DNA of 64,000 bases from Ptiloglossa arizonensis (lineage: Eukaryota; Arthropoda; Insecta; Hymenoptera; Colletidae), in assembly GCF_051014685.1 (NCBI RefSeq), contig NW_027478534.1:744001-808000 (forward strand). The letters are read 5' to 3'. The notes below the pieces were generated by a model, which ran no database searches, was not told the DNA's origin, and worked only from the letters and a program-made list of their open reading frames with translations. The position numbers and the translations under genes were made by a program. Below, one piece after another: positions 23,452-36,574 of this stretch. Each line of letters begins with the position of its first letter. Position 1 is the first letter of the stretch.

Positions 23452-25900
23452 AAAATTTCTGTTGCATCTGAAAGTAGAAACTCGCCGGTTACAACAGTAT
23501 GCGTACTTTTCACCTAGGGCGTTCTAGTTATTCGTTTCGAGCATCAGAACTGCGAAAATTTTTAGTTTCTCAAGCGTTTCTTACGTCCAAACTGCCATAT
23601 CTCGCGAACGGATTGACCAATCCACAAAATTTCTGTTGCATCTGAAAGTAGAAACTCGCCCGATTACAACGGTATGCCAACCTTTCCCCTAGGCCGTTCT
23701 AGTTATTCGTTTCGAGCATCAGAACTGCGAAAATTTTGAGTTTCTCAAGCGTTTCTTACGTCCAAACTGCCATATCTCGCGAACGGATTGACCAATCCAC
23801 AAAATTTCTGTTGCATCTGAAAGTAGAATCTCGCCCGATTACAACAGTATGCCAACCTTTCCCCTAGGCCGTTCTAGTTATTCGTTTCGGGCATCAGAAC
23901 TGCGAAAATTTTGAGTTTCTCAAGCGTTTCTTACGTCCAAACTGCCATATCTCGCGAACGGATTGACCAATCCGCAAAATTTCTGTTGCATCTGAAAGTA
24001 GAAACTCGCCCGATTACAACGGTATGCGTACTTTTCCCGTAGGCCGTTCTGGTTATTCGTTTCGAGCATCAGAACTGCGAAAAATTTGAGTTTCTCAAGC
24101 GTTTCTTACCTCCAAACTGCCATATCTCGCGAACGGATTGACCAATCCGCAAAATTTCTGTTGCATCTGAAAGTAGAAACTCGCCCGATTACAACGGTAT
24201 GCCAACCTTTCCCCTAGGCCGTTCTAGTTATTCGTTTCGAGCATCAGAACTGCGAAAATTTTGAGATTCTCAAGCGTTTCTTACCTCCAAACTGCCATAT
24301 CTCGCGAACGGATTGACCAATCCACAAAATTTCTGTTGCATCTGCAAGTATACACACGCCCAATTGCAACGGTATGTGTACTTTTCCCCTAGGCCGTTCT
24401 AGTTATGCTTGTCGAGCATCAGAACTGCGAAAATTTTGAGTTTCTCAAGCGTTTCCTATATCCAGACTGCCATATCTCGCGAACGGATAGACCAATCCGC
24501 AAAATTTCTGTTGCATCTGAAAGTTGAAACACGCCCGATTACAACGGTATGAGTACTTTTCCCCTAGGCCGTTCTAGTTATTCGTTTCGAGCATCAGAAC
24601 TGCGAAAATTTTTAGTTTCTCAAGCGTTTCTTACATCCAAACTGCCATATCTCGCGAACGGATTGACCAATCCGCAAAATTTCTGTTGCATCTGAAAGTA
24701 GAAACTCGCCCGATTACAACGGTATGCGTACTTTTCCCCTAGGCCGTTCTGGTTATTCGTTTGGAGCATCAGAACTGCGAAAATTTTGAGTTTCTCAAGC
24801 GCTTCTTACATCCAAACTGCCATATCTCGCGAACGGATTGACCAATCCGCAAAATTTCTGTTGCATCTGAAAGTAGAAACTCGCCCGATTACAACGGTAT
24901 GCGTACTTTTCCCCTAGTCCGTTCTGGTTATTCGTTTCGAGCATCAGAACTGCGAAAATTTTGAGTTTCTCAAGCGTTTCTTACCTCCAAACTGCCATAT
25001 CTCGCGAACGGATTGACCAATCCGCAAAATTTCTGTTGCATCTGAAAGTAGAAACTCGCCCGGTTAAAACAGTATGCGTACTTTTCACCTAGGCCGTTCT
25101 AGTTATTCGTTTCGAGCATCAGAACTGCGAAAATTTTTAGTTTCTCAAGCGTTTCTTACGTCCAAACTGCCATATCTCGCGAACGGATTGACCAATCCAC
25201 AAAATTTCTGTTGCATCTGAAAGTAGAAACTCGCCCGATTACAACGGTATGCCAACCTTTCCCCTAGGCCGTTCTAGTTATTCGTTTCGAGCATCAGAAC
25301 TGCGAAAATTTTGAGTTTCTCAAGCGTTTCTTACGTCCAAACTGCCATATCTCGCGAACGGATTGACCAATCCACAAAATTTCTGTTGCATCTGAAAGTA
25401 GAAACTCGCCCGGTCACAACAGTATGCGTACTTTTCACCTAGGCCGTTCTAGTTATTCGTTTCGAGCATCAGAACTGCGAAAATTTTGAGTGTCTCAAGC
25501 GTTTCTTACCTCCAAACTGCCATATCTCGCGAATGGATAGCCCAATCCGCAAAATTTCTGTTGCATCTGAAAGTAGAAACTCGCCCGATTACAACGGTAT
25601 CCGTACTTTTCCCCTAGGCCGTTCTGGTTATTCGTTTGGAGCATCAGAACTGCGAAAATTTTGAGTTTCTCAAGCGTTTCTTACCTCCAAACTGCCATAT
25701 CTCGCGAACGGATTGACCAATCCGCAAAATTTCTGTTGCATCTGAAAGTAGAAACTCCCCCAATTGCAACGGTATGTGTACTTTTCCCCTAGGCCATTCT
25801 AGTTATTCGTTTCGAGCATCAGAGCTGCGAAAATTTTGGGTTTCTCAAGCGTTTCTTACCTCCCAACTGCCATATCTCGCGAACGGATTGACCAATCCGC
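23452..25900. repeat. Truncated 20-mer HOR unit (14 monomers)
   Basis: Follows 19953-23451 monomer by monomer through y, then departs at about 25862 (TCCCAACTGCC, AAAATCTCTGTTGCACC), where the z monomer would be expected. This is the right-hand edge of the left-domain HORs. The left-domain markers CGCCGG and TTTTCACC mostly stop here, apart from a few later CGGTTACAACAG monomers. Confidence 0.87.
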
Positions 25901-28900
25901 AAAATCTCTGTTGCACCTGAAAGTAGAAACTCGCCCGATTACAACGGTATGCGAACCATTCCCCTAGGCCGTTCTAGTTATTCGTTTCGAGCATCAGAAC
26001 TGCGAAAATTTTGAGTTTCTCAAGCGTTTCTTACCTCCAAACTGCCATATCTCTCGAACGGATAGACCAATGCGCAAAATTTCTGTTGCATATGAAAGTA
26101 GAAACTCGCCCAATTGCAACGGTATGTGTACTTTTCCCCTAGGCCATTCTAGTTATTCGTTTCGAGCATCAGAGCTGCGAAAATTTTGAGTTTCTCAAGC
26201 GTTTCTTACCTCCAAACTGCCATATCTCGCGAACGGATTGACCAATCCGCAAAATTTCTGTTGCACCTGAAAGTAGAAACTCGCCCGATTACAACGGTGT
26301 GCGAACCATTCCCCTAGGCCGTTCTAGTTATTCGTTTCGAGCATCAGAACTGCGAAAATTTTGAGTTTCTCAAGCGTTTCTTACCTCCAAACTGCCATAT
26401 CTCTCGAACGGATAGACCAATCCGCAAAATTTCTGTTGCATCTGAAAGTAGAAACTCGCCCAATTGCAACGGTATGTGTACTTTTCCCGTAGGCCGTTCT
26501 GGTTATTCGTTTCGAGCATCAGAACTGCGAAAATTTTGAGTTGCTCAAGCGATTCTTACCTCCAAACTGCCATATCTCTCGAACGGATAGACCAATCCGC
26601 AAAATTTCTGTTGCATATGAAAGTAGAAACTCGCCCAATTGCAACGCTATGTGTACTTTTCCCCTAGGCCATTCTAGTTATTCGTTTCGAGCATCAGAGC
26701 TGCGAAAATTTTGAGTTTCTCAAGCGTTTCTTACATCCGAACTGCCATATCTCGCGAACGGATTGACCAATCCGCAAAATTTCTGTTGCACCTGAAAGTA
26801 GAAACTCGCCCGATTACAACGGTATGCGAACCATTCCCCTAGGCCGTTCTAGTTATTCGTTTCGAGCATCAGAACTGCGAAAATTTTGAGTTTCTCAAGC
26901 GATTCTTACCTCCAAACTGCCATATCTCTCGAACGGATAGACCAATCCGCAAAATTTCTGTTGCATCTGAAAGTAGAATCTCGCCCGATTACAACGGTAT
27001 GCCAACCTTTCCCCTAGGCCGTTCTAGTTATTCGTTTCGAGCATCAGAACTGCGAAAATTTTGAGTTTCTCAAGCGTTTCTTACGTCCAAACTGCCATAT
27101 CTCGCAAACGGATTGACCAATCCGCAAAATTTCTGTTGCATCTGAAAGTAGAAACTCGCCCGATTACAACGGTATGCGTACTTTTCCCGTAGGCCGCTCT
27201 GGTTATTCGTTTCGAGCATCAGAACTGCGAAAAACTTGAGTTGCTCAAGCGTTTCTTACCTCCAAACTGCCATATCTCGCGAATGGATTGACCAATCCGC
27301 AAAATTTCTGTTGCATCTGAAAGTAGAAACTCGCCCGATTACAACGGTATGCGTACTTTTCCCCTAGGCCGTTGTAGTTATACGTTTCGAGCATGAGAAC
27401 TGCGAAAATTTTGGGTTTCCCAAGCGTTGCTTACCTCCAAACTGCCATATCGCGCGAAAGGATTGACCAATCCGCAAAATTTCTGTTGCATCTGAAATTA
27501 GAAACTCGCCCGGTTACAACAGTATGCGTACTTTTCCCCTAGGCCGTTCTAGTTATTCGTTTCGAGCATCAGAACTGCGAAAATTTTTAGTTTCTCAAGC
27601 GTTTCTTACGTCCAAACTGCCATATCTCGCGAACGGATTGTCCAATCCGCAAAATTTCTGTTGCATCTGAAAGTAGAAACTCGCCCGGTTACAACAGTAT
27701 GCGTACTTTTCCCCTAGGCCGTTCTAGTTATTCGTTTCGAGCATCAGAACTGCGAAAATTTTTAGTTTCTCAAGCGTTTCTTACGTCCAAACTGCCATAT
27801 CTCGCGAACGGATTGACCAATCCACAAAATTTCTGTTGCATCTGAAAGTAGAAACTCGCCCGATTACAACGGTATGCCAACCTTTCCCCTAGGCCGTTCT
27901 AGTTATTCGTTTCGAGCATCAGAACTGCGAAAATTTTGAGTTCCTCAAGCGTTTCTTACGTCCAAACTACCATATCTCGCGAACGGATTGACCAATCCAC
28001 AAAATTTCTGTTGCATCTGAAAGTAGAATCTCGCCCGATTACAACGGTATGCCAACCTTTGCCCTAGGCCGTTCTAGTTATTCGTTTCGAGCATCAGAAC
28101 TGCGAAAATTTTTAGTTTCTCAAGCGTTTCTTACGTCCAAACTGCCATATCTCGCGAACGGATTGACCAATCCACAAAATTTCTGTTGCATCTGAAAGTA
28201 GAAACTCGCCCGATTACAACGGTATGCCAACCTTTCCCCTAGGCCGTTCTAGTTATTCGTTTCGAGCATCAGAACTGCGAAAATTTTTAGTTTCTCAAGC
28301 GTTTCTTACCTCCAAACTGCCATATCTCGCGAACGGATTGACCAATCCGCAAAATTTCTGTTGCATCTGAAAGTAGAAACTCGCCCGATTACGACGGTAT
28401 GCGTACTTTTCCCCTAGGCCGTTCTGGTTATTCGTTTGCAGCATCAGAACTGCGAAAATTTTGAGTTTCTCAAGCGTTTCTTACCTCCAAACTGCCATAT
28501 CTCGCGAACGGATTGACCAATCCGAAAAATTTCTGTTGCATATGAAAGTAGAAACTCGCCCAATTGCATCGGTATGTGTACTTTTCCCCTAGGCCATTCT
28601 AGTTATTCGTTTCGAGCATCAGAGCTGCGAAAATTTTGAGTTTCTCAAGCGTTTCTTACCTCCAAACTGCCATATCTCGCGAACGGATTGACCAATCCGC
28701 AAAATTTCTGTTGCACCTGAAAGTAGAAACTCGCCCGATTACAACGGTATGCGAACCATTCCCCTAGGCCGTTCTAGTTATTCGTTTCGAGCATCAGAAC
28801 TGCGAAAATTTTGAGTTTCTCAAGCGTTTCTTACCTTCAAACTGCCATATCTCTCGAACGGATAGACCAATCCGCAAAATTTCTGTTGCATCTGAAAGTA

Positions 28901-29225
28901 GAAACTCGCCCAATTGCAACGGTATGTGTACTTTTCCCCTAGGCCATTCTAGTTATTCGTTTCGAGCATCAGAGCTGCGAAAATTTTGGGTTTCTCAAAC
29001 GTTTCTTACCTCCAAACTGCCATATCTCGCGAACGGATTGACCAATCCGCAAAATTTCTGTTGCACCTGAAAGTAGAAACTCGCCCGATTACAACGGTAT
29101 GCGAACCATTCCCCTAGGCCGTTCTAGTTATTCGTTTCGAGCATCAGAACTGCGAAAATTTTGAGTTTCTCAAGCGTTTCTTACCTCCAACCTGCCATAT
29201 CTCTCGAACTGATAGACCAATCCGC
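25901..29225. repeat. Transition stretch of mixed monomers
   Basis: Nineteen monomers. A recurring pair is TGCACCTGAAAG with TATGCGAACCATTCC, next to CAATTGCAACGG with GGCCATTCTAG and AGAGCTGCG (near 25915-26180, 26270, 26790, 28715 and 29070). Between about 27480 and 28300 a run of CAACAGTATGCG and TATGCCAACC monomers resembles the left domain. The pairs are interrupted and unequal, so no stable HOR period is seen. Confidence 0.8.
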
Positions 29226-30275
29226 AAAATTTCTGTTGCATCTGAAAGTAGAAACTCGCCCAATTGCAACGGTATGTGTACTTTTCCCCTAGGCCATTCT
29301 AGTTATTCGTTTCGAGCATCAGAACTGCGAAAATTTTTAGTTTCCCATGCGTTTCTTACCTCCAAACTGCCATATCTCGCGAACGGATTGACCAATCCGT
29401 AAAATTTCTGTTGCATCTGAAAGTAGAAGCTCGCCCGATTACAATGGTATCCATACTTTTCCCATAGGTCGTTCTAGTTATTCGTTTCGAGCATCAGAAC
29501 TGCGAAAATTTTGAGTTTCTCAAGCGTTTCTCACCTCCAAACTGCCATGTCTCGCGAACGGATAGACCAATCCGCAAAATTTCTGTTGCATCTGAAAGTA
29601 GAAACTCGCCCAATTGCAACGGTATGTGTACTTTTCCCCTAGGCCATTCTAGTTATTCGTTTCGAGCATCAGAACTGCGAAAATTTTTAGTTTCCCATGC
29701 GTTTCTTACCTCCAAACTGCCATATCTCGCGAACGGATTGACCAATCCGTAAAATTTCTGTTGCATCTGAAAGTAGAAGCTCGCCCGATTACAATGGTAT
29801 CCATACTTTTCCCATAGGTCGTTCTAGTTATTCGTTTCGAGCATCAGAACTGCGAAAATTTTGAGTTTCTCAAGCGTTTCTTACCTCCAACCTGCCATAT
29901 CTCTCGAACTGATAGACCAATCCGCAAAATTTCTGTTGCATCTGAAAGTAGAAACTCGCCCAATTGCAACGGTATGTGTACTTTTCCCCTAGGCCATTCT
30001 AGTTATTCGTTTCGAGCATCAGAACTGCGAAAATTTTTAGTTTCCCATGCGTTTCTTACCTCCAAACTGCCATATCTCGCGAACGGATTGACCAATCCGT
30101 AAAATTTCTGTTGCATCTGAAAGTAGAAGCTCGCCCGATTACAATGGTATCCATACTTTTCCCATAGGTCGTTCTAGTTATTCGTTTCGAGCATCAGAAC
30201 TGCGAAAATTTTGAGTACCTCAAGCGTTTCTTACGTCCAAACTGCCATATCTCGCGAACGGATTGACCAATCCAC
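29226..30275. repeat. 350-bp dimer array, three copies
   Basis: Dimers start at 29226, 29576 and 29926. d0 is CAATTGCAACGG with GGCCATTCTAG and TTTTTAGTTTCCCATGCG. d1 is ATCCGTAAAATTT with GAAGCTCGCCC, TACAATGGTATCC and CCCATAGGTCG. d1 starts are 29401, 29751 and 30101, exactly 350 bp apart. The same d1/d0/d1 types reappear at 40600-41124. Confidence 0.88.
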
Positions 30276-32899
30276 AAAATTTCTTTGCATCTGAAAGTAG
30301 AAACTCGCCCGATTACAACGGTATGCCAACCTTTGCCCTAGGCCGTTCTAGTTATTCGTTTCGAGCATCAGAACTGCGAAAATTTTGAGTTTCTCAAGCG
30401 TTTCTTACGTCCAAACTGCCATATCTCGCGAACGGATTGACCAATCCGCAAAATTTCTGTTGCATCTGAAAGTAGAAACTCGCCCAATTGCAACGGTATG
30501 TGTACTTTTCCCCTAGGCCATTCTAGTTATTCGTTTCGAGCATCAGAGCTGCGAAAATTTTGAGTTTCTCAAGCGTTTCTTACCTCAAAACTGCCATATC
30601 TCGCGAACGGATTGACCAATCCGCAAAATTTCTGTTGCATCTGAAAGTAGAAACTCGCCCAATTGCAACGGTATGTGTACTTTTCCCCTAGGCCATTCTA
30701 GTTATTCGTTTTGAGCATCAGAGCTGCGAAAATTTTGAGTTTCTCAAGCGTTTCTCACCTCCAAACTGCCATATCGCGCGAACGGATTGACCAATCCGCA
30801 AAATTTCTGTTGCATCTGAAAGTAGAAACTCGCCGGATTACAACTGTATGCGTACTTTTCCCCTAGGCCGTTCTAGTTATTCGTTTCGAGCATCAGAACT
30901 GCGAAAATTTTTAGTTTCTCAAGCGTTTCTTACCTCCAAACTGCCATATCTCGCGAACGGATTGACCAATCCGCAAAATTTCTGTTGCACCTGAAAGTAG
31001 AAACTCGCCCGATTTCAACGGTATGAGTACTTTTCCCCTAGGCCGTTCTAGTTATTCGTTTCGAGCATCAGAACTGCGAAAATTTTGAGTTTCTCAAGCG
31101 TTTCCTATATCCAGACTGCCATATCTCGCGAACGGATAGACCAATCCGCAAAATTTCTGTTGCATCTGAAAGTTGAAACACGCCCGATTACAACGGTATG
31201 AGTACTTTTCCCCTAGGCCGTTCTAGTTATTCGTTTCGAGCATCAGAACTGTGAAAATTTTGAGTTTCTCAACCGTTTCTTACCTCCAAACTGCCATATC
31301 TCGCGAACGGATTGACCAATCCGCAAAATTTCTGTTGCATCTGAAAGTAGAAACTCGCCCGATTACAACGGTATGCGTACTTTTCCCCTAGGCCGTTCTA
31401 GTTATGCTTGTCGAGCATCAGAACTGCGAAAATTTTGAGTTTCTCAAGCGTTTCTCACCTCCAAACTGCCATATCGCGCGAAAGGATTGACCAATCCGCA
31501 AAATTTCTGTTGCATCTGAAAGTAGAAACTCGCCCGATTACAACTGTATGCGTACTTTTCCCCTAGGCCGTTCTAGTTATTCGTTTCGAGCATTAGAACT
31601 GCGAAAATTTTTAGTTTCTCAAGCGTTTCTTACCTCCAAACTGCCATATCTCTCGAACGGATAGACCAATCCGCAAAATTTCTGTTGCATCTGAAAGTAG
31701 AAACTCGCCCAATTGCAACGGTATGTGTACTTTTCCCCTAGGCCATTCTAGTTATTCGTTTTGAGCATCAGAGCTGCGAAAATTTTGAGTTTCTCAAGCG
31801 TTTCTCACATCCAAACTGCCGTATCGCGCGAACGGATTGACCAATCCGCAAAATTTCTGTTGCATCTGAAAGTAGAAACTCGCCCGATTACAACTGTATG
31901 CGTACTTTTCCCCTAGGCCGTTCTAGTTATTCGTTTCGAGCATTAGAACTGCGAAAATTTTTAGTTTCTCAAGCGTTTCTTACCTCCAAACTGCCATATC
32001 TCTCGAACGGATAGACCAATCCGCAAAATTTCTGTTGCATCTGAAAGTAGAAACTCGCCCGATTACAACTGTATGCGTCCTTTTCCCCTAGGCCGTTCTA
32101 GTTATTCGTTTCGAGCATTAGAACTGCGAAAATTTTTAGTTTCTCAAGCGTTTCTTACCTCCAAACTGCCACATCTCTCGAACGGATAGACCAATCCGCA
32201 AAATTTCTGTTGCATCTGAAAGTAGAAACTCGCCCAATTGCAACGGTATGTGTACTTTTCCCCTAGGCCATTCTAGTTATTCGTTTTGAGCATCATAGCT
32301 GCGGAAATTTTGAGTTTCTCAAGCGTTTCTCACCTCCAAACTGCCATATCTCGCGAACGGATTGACCAATCCGCAAAATTTCTGTTGCATCTGAAAGTAG
32401 AAACTCGCCCGATTACAACGGTATGCGTACTTTTCCCGTAGGCCGTTCTGGTTATTCGTTTCGAGCATCAGAACTGCGAAAATTTTGAGTTGCTCAAGCG
32501 TTTCTTACCTCCAAACTGTCATATCTCTCGAACGGATAGACCAATCCGCAAAATTTCTGTTGCATATGAAAGTAGAAACTCGACCAATTGCAACGGTATG
32601 TGTACTTTTCCCCTAGGCCATTCTTGTTATTCGTTTCGAGCATCAGAGCTGCGAAAATTTTGAGTTTCTCAAGCGTTTCTTACCTCCAAACTGCCATATC
32701 TCGCGAACGGATTGACCAATCCGCAAAATTTCTGTTGCACCTGAAAGTAGAAACTCGCCCGATTACAACGGTATGCGAACCACTCCCCTAGGCCGTTCTA
32801 GTTATTCGTTTCGAGCATCAGAACTGCGAAAATTTTAAGTTTCTCAAGCGTTTCTTACCTCCAAACTGCCATATCTCTCGAACGGATAGACCAATCCGC
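30276..32899. repeat. Block A, first part (15 monomers)
   Basis: Opens with a 174-bp monomer (AAATTTCTTTGCATC, one base lost). Right-domain markers begin here: GTTTTGAGCATCAGAGC, ATATCGCGCGAA, GAGCATTAGAAC and TACAACTGTATGCG. It contains the CCTATATCC/GTTGAAACACG pair near 31104-31175. The equivalent segment at 41125 matches at offset 10849, then 10674 after one monomer. The monomer at 30450-30624, a second CAATTGCAACGG type, is the extra one. Confidence 0.85.
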
Positions 32900-34999
32900 A
32901 AAATTTCTGTTGCATCTGAAAGAAGAAACTCGCCCAATTGCAACGGTATGTGTACTTTTCCCCTAGGCCATTCTCGTTATTCGTTTCGAGCATCAGAGCT
33001 GCGAAAATTTTGAGTTTCTCAAGCGTTTCTCACCTCCAAACTGCCGTATCGCGCGAACGGATTGACCAATCCGCAAAATTTCTGTTGCATCTGAAAGTAG
33101 AAACTCGCCCGATTACAACTGTATGCGTACTTTAACCCTAGGCCGTTCTAGTTATTCGTTTCGAGCATCAGAACTGCTAAAATTTTTAGTTTCTCAAGCG
33201 TTTCTTACCTCCAAACTGCCATATCTCGCGAACGGATTTACCAATCCGCAAAATATCTGTTGCATCTGAAAGTAGATACTCGCCCGATTACAAAGGTATG
33301 CGTACTTTTCCCCTAGGCCGTTCTAGTTATTCGTTTCGAGCATCAGAACTGCGAAAATTTATAGTTTCTCAAGCGTTTCTTACCTCCAAACTGCCATATC
33401 TCGCGAACGGATTGACCAATCGACAAAATTTCTGTTGCATCTGATAGTAGAAACTCGCCCGTTTACAACGGTATGCCAACCTTTCCCCTAGGCCGTTCTA
33501 GTTATTCGTTTCGAGCATCAGAACTGCGAAAATTTTTAGTTTCTCAAGCGTTTCTTACCTCCAAACTGCCATATCTCGCGAACGGATTGACCAATCCGCA
33601 AAATTTCTGTTGCATCTGAAAGTAGAAACTCGCCCGGTTACAACAGTATGCGTACTTTTCCCCTAGGCCGTTCTAGTTATTCGTTTCGAGCATCAGAACT
33701 GCGAAAATTTTGAGTTTCTCAAGCGTTTCTTACCTCCAAACTGCCATATCTCTCGAACGGATAGACCAATCCGCAAAATTTCTGTTGCATCTGAAAGTAG
33801 AAACTCGCCCAATTGCAACGGTATGTGTACTTTTCCCCTTGGCCATTCTAGTTATTCGTTTCGAGCATCAGAGCTGCGAAAATTTTGAGTTTCTCAAGCG
33901 TTTCTCACCTCCAAACTGCCATATCGCGCGAACGGATTGACCAATCCGCAAAATTTCTGTTGCATCTGAAAGTAGAAACTCGCCCGATTACAACTGTATG
34001 CGTACTTTTCCCCTAGGCCGTTCTAGTTATTCGTTTCGAGCATCAGAACTGCTAAAATTTTTAGTTTCTCAAGCGTTTCTTACCTCCAAACTGCCATATC
34101 TCGCGAACGGATTTACCAATCCGCAAAATTTCTGTTGCATCTGAAAGTAGAAACTCGCCCGATTACAACGGTATGCGTACTTTTCCCCTAGGCCGTTCTA
34201 GTTATTCGTTTCGAGCATCAGAACTGCGAAACTTTTTAGTTTCTCAAGCGTTTCTTACGTCCAAACGGCCATATCTCGCGAACGGATTGACCAATCCACA
34301 AAATTTCTGTTGCATCTGAAAGTAGAAACTCGCCCGATTACAACGGTATGTCAACCTTTCCCCTAGGCCGTTCTAGTTATTCGTTTCGAGCATCAGAACT
34401 GCGAAAATTTTGAGTTTCTCAACCGTTTCTTACCTCCAAACTGCCATATCTCGCGAACGGATTGACCAATCCGCAAAATTTCTGTTGCATCTGAAAGTAG
34501 AAACTCGCCCGATTACAACGGTATGCGTACTTTTCCCCTAGGCCGTTCTAGTTATGCTTGTCGAGCATCAGAACTGCGAAAATTTTGAGTTTCTCAAGCG
34601 TTTCTCACCTCCAAACTGCCATATCGCGCGAAAGGATTGACCAATCCGCAAAATTTCTGTTGCATCTGAAAGTAGAAACTCGCCCGATTACAACTGTATG
34701 CGTACTTTTCCCCTAGGCCGTTCTAGTTATTCGTTTCGAGCATTAGAACTGCGAAAATTTTTAGTTTCTCAAGCGTTTCTTACCTCCAAACTGCCATATC
34801 TCTCGAACGGATAGACCAATCCGCAAAATTTCTGTTGCATCTGAAAGTAGAAACTCGCCCAATTGCAACGGTATGTGTACTTTTCCCCTAGGCCATTCTA
34901 GTTATTCGTTTTGAGCATCATAGCTGCGAAAATTTTGAGTTTCTCAAGCGTTTCTCACCTCCAAACTGCCATATCTCGCGAACGGATTGACCAATCCGC
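32900..34999. repeat. 12-mer HOR unit of block A, 2100 bp (copy 1)
   Basis: Matches 35000 onward at exactly 2100 bp: GGCCATTCTCG at 32968 and 35068, ATTTATAGTTTC, CTGATAGTAGAAAC, and GAAACTTTTTAG near 34231 and 36331. The first TTTAACCCTAGG monomer of the window is here (near 33131). The unit also recurs from about 43574 at offset 10674. Differences between the first two copies are few (for example AAACGGCC near 34264, and TTTTCCCC versus TTTAACCC near 34008 and 36108). Confidence 0.85.
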
Positions 35000-36574
35000 A
35001 AAATTTCTGTTGCATCTGAAAGTAGAAACTCGCCCGATTACAACGGTATGTGTACTTTTCCCCTAGGCCATTCTCGTTATTCGTTTCGAGCATCAGAGCT
35101 GCGAAAATTTTGAGTTTCTCAAGCGTTTCTCACCTCCAAACTGCCGTATCGCGCGAACGGATTGACCAATCCGCAAAATTTCTGTTGCATCTGAAAGTAG
35201 AAACTCGCCCGATTACAACTGTATGCGTACTTTAACCCTAGGCCGTTCTAGGTATTCGTTTCGAGCATCAGAACTGCTAAAATTTTTAGTTTCTCAAGCG
35301 TTTCTTACCTCCAAACTGCCATATCTCGCGAACGGATTTACCAATCCGCAAAATTTCTGTTGCATCTGAAAGTAGATACTCGCCCGATTACAAAGGTATG
35401 CGTACTTTTCCCCTAGGCCGTTCTAGTTATTCGTTTCGAGCATCAGAACTGCGAAAATTTATAGTTTCTCAAGCGTTTCTTACGTCCAAACTGCCATATC
35501 TCGCGAACGGATTGACCAATCGACAAAATTTCTGTTGCATCTGATAGTAGAAACTCGCCCGATTACAACGGTATGCCAACCTTTCCCCTAGGCCGTTCTA
35601 GTTATTCTTTTCGAGCATCAGAACTGCGAAAATTTTTAGTTTCTCAAGCGTTTCTTACCTCCAAACTGCCATATCTCGCGAACGGATTGACCAATCCGCA
35701 AAATTTCTGTTGCATCTGAAAGTAGAAACTCGCCCGGTTACAACAGTATGCGTACTTTTCCCCTAGGCCGTTCTAGTTATTCGTTTCGAGCATCAGAACT
35801 GCGAAAATTTTGAGTTTCTCAAGCGTTTCTTACCTCCAAACTGCCATATCTCTCGAACGGATAGACCAATCCGCAAAATTTCTGTTGCATCTGAAAGTAG
35901 AAACTCGCCCAATTGCAACGGTATGTGTACTTTTCCCCTTGGCCATTCTAGTTATTCGTTTCGAGCATCAGAGCTGCGAAAATTTTGAGTTTCTCAAGCG
36001 TTTCTCACCTCCAAACTGCCATATCGCGCGAACGGATTGACCAATCCGCAAAATTTCTGTTGCATCTGAAAGTAGAAACTCGCCCGATTACAACTGTATG
36101 CGTACTTTAACCCTAGGCCGTTCTAGTTATTCGTTTCGAGCATCAGAACTGCTAAAATTTTTAGTTTCTCAAGCGTTTCTTACCTCCAAACTGCCATATC
36201 TCGCGAACGGATTTACCAATCCGCAAAATTTCTGTTGCATCTGAAAGTAGAAACTCGCCCGATTACAACGGTATGCGTACTTTTCCCCTAGGCCGTTCTA
36301 GTTATTCGTTTCGAGCATCAGAACTGCGAAACTTTTTAGTTTCTCAAGCGTTTCTTACGTCCAAACTGCCATATCTCGCGAACGGATTGACCAATCCACA
36401 AAATTTCTGTTGCATCTGAAAGTAGAAACTCGCCCGATTACAACGGTATGTCAACCTTTCCCCTAGGCCGTTCTAGTTATTCGTTTCGAGCATCAGAACT
36501 GCGAAAATTTTGAGTTTCTCAAGCGTTTCTCACCTCCAAACTGCCATGTCTCGCGAACGGATTGACCAATCCGC
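35000..36574. repeat. 12-mer HOR unit of block A, partial copy 2 (9 monomers)
   Basis: Follows copy 1 at +2100 bp until about 36521, where CTCAACCG is replaced by CTCAAGCG with TCTCACC and CCATGTCTCG. The next monomers are B type. This partial copy has no counterpart in the second super-repeat (41125-46373), so it is either an insertion here or a loss there. Confidence 0.83.
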
